A DNA stretch of 19,705 nucleotides from an uncultured Kangiella sp. GTDB taxonomy: Bacteria; Pseudomonadota; Gammaproteobacteria; Enterobacterales; DSM-103792. The DNA is taken from positions 1 to 19,705 of the forward strand of contig CAMLNB010000040.1 of assembly GCA_946481205.1 (NCBI GenBank), given 5' to 3'. Below the pieces are notes generated by a model. The model worked only from the letters and a program-made list of their open reading frames with translations, did no database searches and was not told where the DNA came from. A program made the position numbers and the translations under genes. Shown piece by piece: positions 14,493-19,705 of the stretch (positions within the stretch are counted from its first letter, which is position 1; every line of letters starts with the position of its first letter).

Positions 14493-15119
14493 ATGAGTTC
14501 AGACGAGGCCATGCGCCAGCTGCTGGAAAATAATCAGCGCTGGGCTGAACGGATGACCAAGGACGATCCGGAATACTTCCAACGCCTGACCAAGCAACAA
14601 CGGCCGGAATATTTGTGGATAGGCTGCTCCGATTCCCGGGTACCGGCCAACCAGATCATGGGCTTGGCGCCCGGTGAAGTGTTCGTGCATCGCAATGTCG
14701 CGAACGTGGTCAGCCTGACCGATTTCAACTGTCTGGCAGTGCTGCAATACGCGGTGGAAGTGCTGCAGGTCAAACACATCATCGTCACCGGCCACTACGG
14801 TTGTGGTGGCGTTATCGCCGCGTACGACGGCAACGCGCCGGGCCTGGTCGATCACTGGTTGGAAAATGTTCGCCATGTCTGCCGTCAGCATGAAAAGGAA
14901 CTGGCTCTGAACCCGGACCGCGACGCGGTGCTGAACCGGCTGTGCGAACTGAACGTGCGTGCGCAGGTGATCAACGTCGCGCAAACCCGCATCGTGCAAA
15001 AGGCCTGGGCGCGCGGTCAGGATCTGACCATCCATGCGCTGATCTACTCGGTCGGTGACGGTTTGATCCGCGAGCTCGGCTTGCATATCAGCAGCCCGGA
15101 GCAAGTGCCGACGGCGTGA
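14493..15119 (+). CDS. can: Beta-class carbonic anhydrase
   Basis: This 208-residue cytoplasmic zinc enzyme interconverts CO2 and bicarbonate and supplies bicarbonate for biosynthesis in ambient air. The zinc ligands are Cys45, His101 and Cys104, and the Asp47-Arg49 pair of CSDSR is intact. HRNVANVV and GHYGCGGV are typical of the Can/CynT branch, and the length is close to E. coli Can (220). The ATG at 14493 has GAGG with suitable spacing (GAGGGTAGAGTGTATG); in-frame sequence upstream lies inside the divergent ABM gene. It is a single-gene unit ending at a strong terminator. The symbol reflects similarity to Can, and CynT-type naming cannot be excluded, although no cyn genes are nearby. Confidence 0.94.
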   Translation: MSSDEAMRQLLENNQRWAERMTKDDPEYFQRLTKQQRPEYLWIGCSDSRVPANQIMGLAPGEVFVHRNVANVVSLTDFNCLAVLQYAVEVLQVKHIIVTGHYGCGGVIAAYDGNAPGLVDHWLENVRHVCRQHEKELALNPDRDAVLNRLCELNVRAQVINVAQTRIVQKAWARGQDLTIHALIYSVGDGLIRELGLHISSPEQVPTA

Positions 15120-15144
15120 AATTTCCGCGCCTAATCTGGTACTA

Positions 15145-15176
15145 AGCAAAAGCCCGCAACAGCGGGCTTTTGCTTT
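15145..15176. terminator. Strong rho-independent terminator, probably bidirectional
   Basis: AGCAAAAGCCCGC (15145-15157) pairs perfectly over 13 bp with GCGGGCTTTTGCT (15162-15174) around the tetraloop AACA, and a few T residues follow. It lies 26 bases after the carbonic anhydrase stop and 16 bases past the end of the convergent minus-strand gene. The A-run and T-run flanking the GC core let it act on both strands. Confidence 0.9.
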
Positions 15177-15191
15177 CTGTGGTCAGCACAC

Positions 15192-15581
15192 TCAGGCGGG
15201 TTTGGTGACGATGATGGTCGGATCGAGCGTGCCGCCATCGGTGTCAATATGGTATTCGAACGGCATGCCGGTGTAGCGAAAATCGCTGGCATGCATCTCC
15301 TGCGCAAATGGGTAGGCCCTGTTCAGGCTCTTGGCGGTTTTCGACATGCGACGCCCGGAATCCGGGTCGTCAAACCAGACCGTGAATTTCTGCGTGCACT
15401 CCCACTGAATATGTTTATTCTGTGGCACATAAACCGTTTGCTGATCCGGGTTGGCCAGCACCGGATTGTTCGTCGTCGGATCGATGTTGATCGGGATCAC
15501 GACATGATCGGCCGCTGACTTGCCGAGATTCATTGCGGTGTCCGGTCGTGATGATTTGCCCGGCTGATAGGAATTTGCCAT
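15192..15581 (-). CDS. Unknown 129-residue protein, possibly cupredoxin-like beta-sandwich
   Basis: No family is recognised with certainty. The start at 15581 is supported by GGAGG five bases upstream. There is no signal peptide, and the first 25 residues are polar and probably flexible. The rest is strand-rich: HVVIPINIDP, TVYVPQNKHIQWECTQKFTVWF, FRYTGMPFEYHIDTD and a terminal DPTIIV. This order (binding-site strand with Trp, FTVWFDDP, PFA, YEYxxxxDGGTLDPTIIV) recalls cupredoxin-like proteins that have lost their copper ligands; that is an inference from pattern. The single cysteine (WECTQ) and scattered histidines do not form a type 1 copper site. The gene stands between the shared terminator and the large TPR gene and may be co-transcribed with the latter (gap of 62 bases). 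Confidence 0.72.
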   Translation of the reverse strand: MANSYQPGKSSRPDTAMNLGKSAADHVVIPINIDPTTNNPVLANPDQQTVYVPQNKHIQWECTQKFTVWFDDPDSGRRMSKTAKSLNRAYPFAQEMHASDFRYTGMPFEYHIDTDGGTLDPTIIVTKPA

Positions 15582-15643
15582 AGCTGCCTCCCGAGCCGTC
15601 CGGCTCGTTTGCACGACACGCAACGACCCCGTGCCGATACGGT

Positions 15644-18043
15644 TTAGCGGCGCTCCGACAACAAGGCCAGGAACGCCGGTTCGGTTGCCAGATTGGCCAG
15701 ATCTGGATCGACAGCCAGCAGCTTGGCCGGATAGCCACGCTGCTGCGCTTGCTGCAGATACTGCAATGCCTGCTGGCGCTCACCGCGCTGCAAAGCAATC
15801 ACGGCGGCGCGGAATTGCACTTCCGGATTGTTGGGCGCCAGTGTCAACGCTTGCTGCAAAAATTGATCAGCCTGCTCGCGCTCGCCGAGCCGCAGCGCGG
15901 CATGCGCGGCAACGGCCTGCAGCTGCGCATCGAGAGCACCGGCCTGTTGTTCTTGCCGTATCAGCTGCAGCGCTTCGGCGTAGCTTTTCGCCGCGGCGGC
16001 GCGATCGCCGCTTTGCCAGAGCGCATCCGCGAGGTTGGCATGGAGCAGTGCTTTACCGCTCTGCTTGGCCAGCGCCTGCCGATACAGCTGCACCGCTTCA
16101 GTCATGCGGCCGAGGTAGTAGTAAAGTGTCGCCAGATTTGAGGCGGTGTCGGCATCATCCTGTTGTTGCAGCGACAACTGGAATGCATCGGCGGCAGCCT
16201 GCAGCTCACCGCTCATGAACAGCGCGGCACCCAGATCGCTGTAGGCCCGGGCATTCGGCGGCGTCAGTTCGATCACCTTGCGGTAGTTTTGCGCAGCATC
16301 CTGAAAACGACCGCGACTGAGCTGAAAAAATGCCAGTGCCCGGTACGGTGGCCAGTAACTGGGTTGCAATTGAATCGCACGCCGGTAGATGTGCTCGGCG
16401 TCGATATCGTTGCCGGCATCGGCATGCAGACTGGCGAGTTCGGACAAGCCATTGCTGTGCAGCGGCTGCTGTTTCAGTGCCTGCTCCAGCAGACGGATCG
16501 CCGCTGGTTCGTCACCGCGCAAGCGCCGCCATTTCGCTGCCGCCACCAGCATGTCGGCACGCGCGGCCGGTGAGCGCAGGGAGCTGTCGCAATGGCGATC
16601 GGTCGGTTCGAGCCAGTGCGCCGCATCGGCATTGCGGTGCAGATAAATGCCCGCCTGACAACCGAGCAGGCTGGCGTCAGCGAACGCCGGCGCTTGCACC
16701 GTGATCGCCTCGACGCTGCGCATGACCTGTTCGTATTCGGCGACCGACTGGGCCTGTTGCAGTGCCCGCTCGGCCTCAAGAAAAGCCGCGAAGATCTCGG
16801 CCGGTACTGGTGCGCTGACTGGCAAATTCAGCGCGCCAAGCTGAAACTGTTGCGCGAGCCAGCGACTCAACCCGGTTTCAACCTCATCGAGCAATTGCTG
16901 CAGTTGTTCCGGCGGCCGTTGCCAGCGCTGTGTCGCAGACACCGACAAAGAGTGGGGGGCTGTCGCCGTCAGTTGTGCGCTGACAATCAGCTGACCATCG
17001 CGCTGTTCTAGCGTCAGCGCCAGCTGATGATTGGCCAGCGCACGATTATCCGATTCTGCGAGATACAAGCCCGGAATGCGTTCGAGCACGCGCGGCGCCA
17101 AGCGCGACATCGCTTGACGCAAATGCGCGCTGCCGGCAATCGGATCGAGCGTGGTCTGAATCTGCAGATAACTTACCGCCGCTGGCAGTGGCGCCGAAGG
17201 CAACGCCACATCGGACGCCGGCGAAACCGCCCGGCCCCATTGCCACCACCCGATCACCAGCAACAGCGGCAACAGCAACCAGGCCCAACGCAACCGCGCG
17301 ACCGCAAGCTCCGCTGGCGTGGCCGCGTCGCTGACCCATTGCAGCGCATAAGCGCGCACTGGATGCGACAGCGACTCGTGTTGCAGTGGCCCGAGCAAGC
17401 GACTACCGGCGGCACTTTCTTCACGCAGGGCATCGTTGACGGCTTCACTGCCGGTGATGGCGGCGCTGCCGTGCCGCGCCAACACCTCGGCTACACGAAC
17501 GGCATCGCCGGCGACACGGTCATCGTGAAAATGCACTTCACCGAGCGCCAGTCCGACACGCCCTTCACAACCGATTGCCTGCTGCAGTTGTTGCAACTCG
17601 GTTGCCAGCAGCAACGCTTGCCGCGCATCCGGCAACACAACGATGGCGCCATCGGGCAACCAGCGTCGCCAGATCGATGGCGCGGTCAGCAGCTTGCGCT
17701 GCAAAGCCGCTAATGCCGGTCGTTCGTTGGCGTTATGCAGTTGCTGGATGTGCAGCGCCAACACCACGGCCAGCAGCGAATTGTCCTTGCTGGCAGCATC
17801 GCCAGTACGCACCAAACCACCGGGACCGAAATCGAAGATCCAGGCCAGCGCCAGCACCACCGGCAAACCGAGCACCAGCACCAACATGACCAGCCGAAAC
17901 GTCCACGCCGGCAGATCGAGGCCATCACTGGCGACATCGGTGATTTGCAACACGAGCCAGCTGAGCGCGCCGTAGGCGACTAACGCCTGTACGACCTTGC
18001 GTCGTTTCAACTCGAACCAAAGCTGGTACAGCGACAGCCGCAT
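15644..18043 (-). CDS. Membrane TPR protein with a degenerate class III nucleotide cyclase domain
   Basis: The 799-residue product begins like the membrane-anchored adenylate cyclase/TPR proteins of Proteobacteria: WFELKRRKVVQALVAYGALSWLVLQ, two membrane segments (about 17-35 and 50-70) and FDFGPGGL. Residues about 88-235 follow the layout of a class III cyclase: LLAVVLAL, DGAIVVLPDARQALLLATEL, GRVGLALGEVHFHDDRVAGDAVRVAEVL, AAITGSEAVNDAL. However, the first metal Asp and the Asn/Arg pair of the usual NVAAR motif are gone, so it is probably inactive. A third membrane helix (252-268) leads to a periplasmic part with a TolB-N-like region (about 285-420) and about eight TPR repeats (about 490-795). 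AAGG precedes the ATG at 18043; a GTG at 18079 is less likely. It is probably a scaffold or nucleotide sensor, unproven. Confidence 0.85.
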   Translation of the reverse strand: MRLSLYQLWFELKRRKVVQALVAYGALSWLVLQITDVASDGLDLPAWTFRLVMLVLVLGLPVVLALAWIFDFGPGGLVRTGDAASKDNSLLAVVLALHIQQLHNANERPALAALQRKLLTAPSIWRRWLPDGAIVVLPDARQALLLATELQQLQQAIGCEGRVGLALGEVHFHDDRVAGDAVRVAEVLARHGSAAITGSEAVNDALREESAAGSRLLGPLQHESLSHPVRAYALQWVSDAATPAELAVARLRWAWLLLPLLLVIGWWQWGRAVSPASDVALPSAPLPAAVSYLQIQTTLDPIAGSAHLRQAMSRLAPRVLERIPGLYLAESDNRALANHQLALTLEQRDGQLIVSAQLTATAPHSLSVSATQRWQRPPEQLQQLLDEVETGLSRWLAQQFQLGALNLPVSAPVPAEIFAAFLEAERALQQAQSVAEYEQVMRSVEAITVQAPAFADASLLGCQAGIYLHRNADAAHWLEPTDRHCDSSLRSPAARADMLVAAAKWRRLRGDEPAAIRLLEQALKQQPLHSNGLSELASLHADAGNDIDAEHIYRRAIQLQPSYWPPYRALAFFQLSRGRFQDAAQNYRKVIELTPPNARAYSDLGAALFMSGELQAAADAFQLSLQQQDDADTASNLATLYYYLGRMTEAVQLYRQALAKQSGKALLHANLADALWQSGDRAAAAKSYAEALQLIRQEQQAGALDAQLQAVAAHAALRLGEREQADQFLQQALTLAPNNPEVQFRAAVIALQRGERQQALQYLQQAQQRGYPAKLLAVDPDLANLATEPAFLALLSERR

Positions 18044-18263
18044 GCCTGCCTTCCATGACCCGGATGCGCAGGACAACACACTCTGCGAAGTAACGCCCTG
18101 ACAATGCCCAGTCAGCTGCCATCTGACAGTGATGGACGCCAGTACCGGCTCGGGAGTGCGGTACGGGCAGGCGCAGTGCCTTACGGTATAGCAGCAGAAT
18201 GGCGATTTGCCACGCGCGCGGTCCGCTTGTCAGCAAACTGGCGTAGGCATTGAGAATGAGAAG

Positions 18264-18289
18264 TAAACAGCCCGCGTTAGCGGGCTGTT
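18264..18289 (-). terminator. Rho-independent terminator overlapping the end of the acetyltransferase gene
   Basis: AACAGCCCGC (18266-18275, plus strand) pairs over 10 bp with GCGGGCTGTT (18280-18289) around the loop GTTA. On the minus strand the stem is followed by TACTTCTC, a moderately T-rich tail. The TAA stop of the acetyltransferase overlaps the loop, so the proximal arm encodes the last residues. The terminator separates this unit from the TPR gene. Confidence 0.75.
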
Positions 18290-18822
18290 ATTGCAGGCGA
18301 CTTGCTCTGCGTTTCGGTGCTGCCATAACAGCGCTGGTAATCACTGCGCCGCAGCTCATAGACCTTGCAACGGTCGTCACCAAACTGCCGCTCGGCAACA
18401 AACTGAAAACCCAGGCGCTCATAGAACCGATGCGCCCGGGTATTGCTGGCCAGCGGATCGATGACAACGGTATGAACATCCGGCCGGGCAAAGCAGCGGC
18501 TTAGCGCCTGTTGCATCATCTGGGTGCCGTAACCCTTGCCCAAATCCGCAGTTTCACCAATCCAGATATCAATGGCGTACACACCACTGGCTATGTCACT
18601 CCAGTAATGACTTTCTTCGTCCGCAGCATTGATGATCTGGATAAAGCCAATTGCGCGACCGTCCTGTTCAGCGATCAATTGCTCGCGCCAATCAGTGTCG
18701 CGGCCGAGCTCCTGTTCCCACTGCCAGTCGTCGTTCGGATCCGAGGCGAGCACATGCGGCTGCTCGTCCCAATGCCGCAGCAACGGCGCGTCAACCGCCG
18801 TGGCGCTACGCAGCTGTATCAT
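18277..18822 (-). CDS. GNAT acetyltransferase, AAC(6')-like
   Basis: This 181-residue acetyl-CoA-dependent N-acetyltransferase has the GNAT motifs in order: LIAEQDGRAIGFIQII (motif D), YAIDIWIGETADLGKGYGT with the LGKGYGT acetyl-CoA loop (motif A), and VIDPLASNTRAHRFYERLGF (motif B). The combination GVxxID, LGKGxGT, FxxPxV, DPxxSNxRAxRxYExxGF is shared with aminoglycoside 6'-N-acetyltransferases such as AAC(6')-Ib, so the protein belongs to that wider family. Chromosomal relatives are common and few have been shown to confer resistance, so no resistance is claimed. It starts four bases after the stop of the SRPBCC gene and is thus the second gene of a two-gene unit. Its stop is in the loop of the terminator hairpin. 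Confidence 0.9.
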   Translation of the reverse strand: MIQLRSATAVDAPLLRHWDEQPHVLASDPNDDWQWEQELGRDTDWREQLIAEQDGRAIGFIQIINAADEESHYWSDIASGVYAIDIWIGETADLGKGYGTQMMQQALSRCFARPDVHTVVIDPLASNTRAHRFYERLGFQFVAERQFGDDRCKVYELRRSDYQRCYGSTETQSKSPAITAR

Positions 18823-18826
18823 CGGC

Positions 18827-19267
18827 TTAACGCTCGCAGATTGCTTTCAAGGTGGCCAATGCTTTTGGCCAGGTCTTCACCATGTAGTCTTCATAGTCTT
18901 CGGTGCAGTCCATCGTCACTATCAGCTCGGTGGTGCCGACAGCGGCATCGCGGAAGGAATAGGTTTCGTAGGCGGGCGCCCAGCGTTTGACCTCATCGCT
19001 GCTGGTGTCTTCAACGCCTTTGTGAATCACACCCAGATGCTTGATCGACAGCAGTTCGTGCAAGCGATTCTCGGCAATTACCGCGACCATGCCATCACCG
19101 CCCGGTGACAAGAACCGCATCGGCTGGCCCTGCTGCCAACTGCCTTCGTAGTAGGAGCCTTCGCAGAATGGCGCGGTCCATTGCCGGTAGCTGGCGTCGT
19201 CCAGCATCCGCTGCCAAACCAAGGCACGCGGCGCCTGAATGTGTTGTGAGAAATGCAGTGTTTTCAT
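18827..19267 (-). CDS. SRPBCC (START-like) domain protein
   Basis: This 146-residue protein has the START/Bet v1-like fold pattern of the AHSA1/polyketide-cyclase group: an initial LHFSQHIQAPRALVWQRMLDDASYRQWT, a central MRFLSPGGDGMVAVI, and a long C-terminal helix EDYEDYMVKTWPKALATLKAICE. Such proteins form a hydrophobic pocket for small ligands; function varies and the ligand is unknown. There is no signal peptide. The ATG at 19267 has GGAG seven bases upstream. It is the first gene of a pair with the AAC(6')-like acetyltransferase, with a four-base gap that suggests coupled translation. Confidence 0.9.
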   Translation of the reverse strand: MKTLHFSQHIQAPRALVWQRMLDDASYRQWTAPFCEGSYYEGSWQQGQPMRFLSPGGDGMVAVIAENRLHELLSIKHLGVIHKGVEDTSSDEVKRWAPAYETYSFRDAAVGTTELIVTMDCTEDYEDYMVKTWPKALATLKAICER

Positions 19268-19318
19268 GTCATCACTCCGTTATGAGCGGACAGCCAACCG
19301 CAAAGATGAATTTACCCG

Positions 19319-19346
19319 GATGAGGCCTCACAAACCGCGCCTCATC
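19319..19346. repeat. Inverted repeat in the gap between the SRPBCC and DUF3817 genes
   Basis: GATGAGGC (19319-19326) and GCCTCATC (19339-19346) form an 8-bp stem with a 12-base loop. It lies about 50-80 bases upstream of the SRPBCC start and about 115 bases past the end of the DUF3817 gene on the same strand. There is no T-tract, so it could be a terminator remnant or an operator. The rest of 19268-19459 shows nothing else I can support. Confidence 0.35.
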
Positions 19347-19459
19347 GTCATCGCCACGTTACGCCGTTATCCCGACGCCGCCAACCGGCAATAAGTCACG
19401 ACTCGCGGCAACGCAACGATACGGTGAAGACGGCGCGGCATCGTTTTCGCTGTTGGCAT

Positions 19460-19705
19460 TTATGCAGCGGCCAGCAGCTCACGCTTCAGCCGTTTGTCCA
19501 AGTAGACAAAACCAAACGGAATCACCGAGCACAACAGCGCCAGCAACCAGACCGGCACCGACCAGCGCTGGATATGGCTGACGGCCAGTGACAGCACAAA
19601 GAACGCCAGCCACAACACGCCATGGGTCATCCCGACCGGCCAGACAAAATCGATGCCGAGCTGGTAACGGAACGGCATCGCGATAAACAGCAGCGTAATC
19701 AGTGA
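19460..19705 (-). CDS. DUF3817 membrane protein, C-terminal part (cut by window edge)
   Basis: The reading frame is open to the last base of the window, so the true start lies outside. The ATG at 19678 is internal, because the in-frame codons before it (SLITLLFIA) continue the hydrophobic helix that DUF3817 proteins have before MPxRY. The 81 visible residues contain MPFRYQLGIDFVWPVGMTHGVLWLAFF, with the family's conserved histidine in the GMTHG motif, then a second helix pair (VPVWLLALLCSVIPFGFVYLDKRL) and a basic C-terminus. DUF3817 proteins are small integral membrane proteins of unknown function. It is on the same strand as the SRPBCC gene but nearly 200 bases away. Confidence 0.82.
   Translation of the reverse strand, partial: SLITLLFIAMPFRYQLGIDFVWPVGMTHGVLWLAFFVLSLAVSHIQRWSVPVWLLALLCSVIPFGFVYLDKRLKRELLAAA

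Noticed and set aside
1..19705. Mobile elements, CRISPR arrays, tRNA/rRNA genes, toxin-antitoxin or defence islands
   Set aside because: No transposase, integrase, regularly spaced repeats, cloverleaf or defence-type domains were seen on either strand.

Overview
The window reads as a chromosomal stretch of a moderately GC-rich gammaproteobacterium. The evidence is oligopeptidase A (PrlC) at its usual length, RimO, AroE, a HutD-type protein, c-di-GMP enzymes, a near-consensus SoxR-type promoter and a CRP-like site. I cannot name the species from sequence alone. There are no tRNA or rRNA genes, CRISPR arrays, insertion sequences, integrases or phage genes. Gene density is high and the longest gap between genes is about 250 bases.

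Layout. 1-413 (minus): N-terminal part of rimO, cut by the window edge, with a good sigma70-type promoter at 482-510. 665-1591 (plus): exported solute-binding-like protein. 1641-2279 (minus): exported protein of unknown function behind a possible class II CRP promoter. 2504-3619 (minus): membrane sterol desaturase/fatty acid hydroxylase. 5755-3785 (minus): two-gene unit of a cyclic-nucleotide-binding EAL phosphodiesterase and an exported solute-binding-like protein. 5898-7442 (minus): FGGY carbohydrate kinase. 7626-9581 (plus): membrane PAS-GGDEF diguanylate cyclase, whose leader resembles a damaged or variant c-di-GMP-I (GEMM) riboswitch. 9598-9927 (minus): small antibiotic-biosynthesis-monooxygenase (ABM) protein under a SoxR-type promoter. 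12688-10051 (minus): prlC then a HutD-family gene. 14454-12801 (minus): ABM protein, aroE (overlapping starts) and a secreted unknown. 14493-15119 (plus): beta-carbonic anhydrase ending in a strong terminator shared with the convergent 15192-15581 unknown. 15644-18043 (minus): large membrane TPR protein with a degenerate class III cyclase domain. 19267-18277 (minus): SRPBCC protein and an AAC(6')-like acetyltransferase, translationally close, ending in a terminator. 19460-19705 (minus): C-terminal part of a DUF3817 membrane protein, cut by the window edge.

How the genes relate. Most are housekeeping or accessory genes in one- to three-gene units, and I see no large dedicated pathway. Two themes recur. 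The first is second-messenger signalling: an EAL protein with a cyclic-nucleotide sensor domain, a GGDEF protein with an intact inhibitory site, a riboswitch-like leader, a CRP-like site and a pseudo-cyclase TPR protein. The second is redox or xenobiotic response: the SoxR-type promoter driving an ABM protein, a second ABM protein next to aroE, and an AAC(6')-like acetyltransferase. The strongest new observation is the SoxR-type promoter at 9962-9992. I found no clear undescribed multi-gene system.
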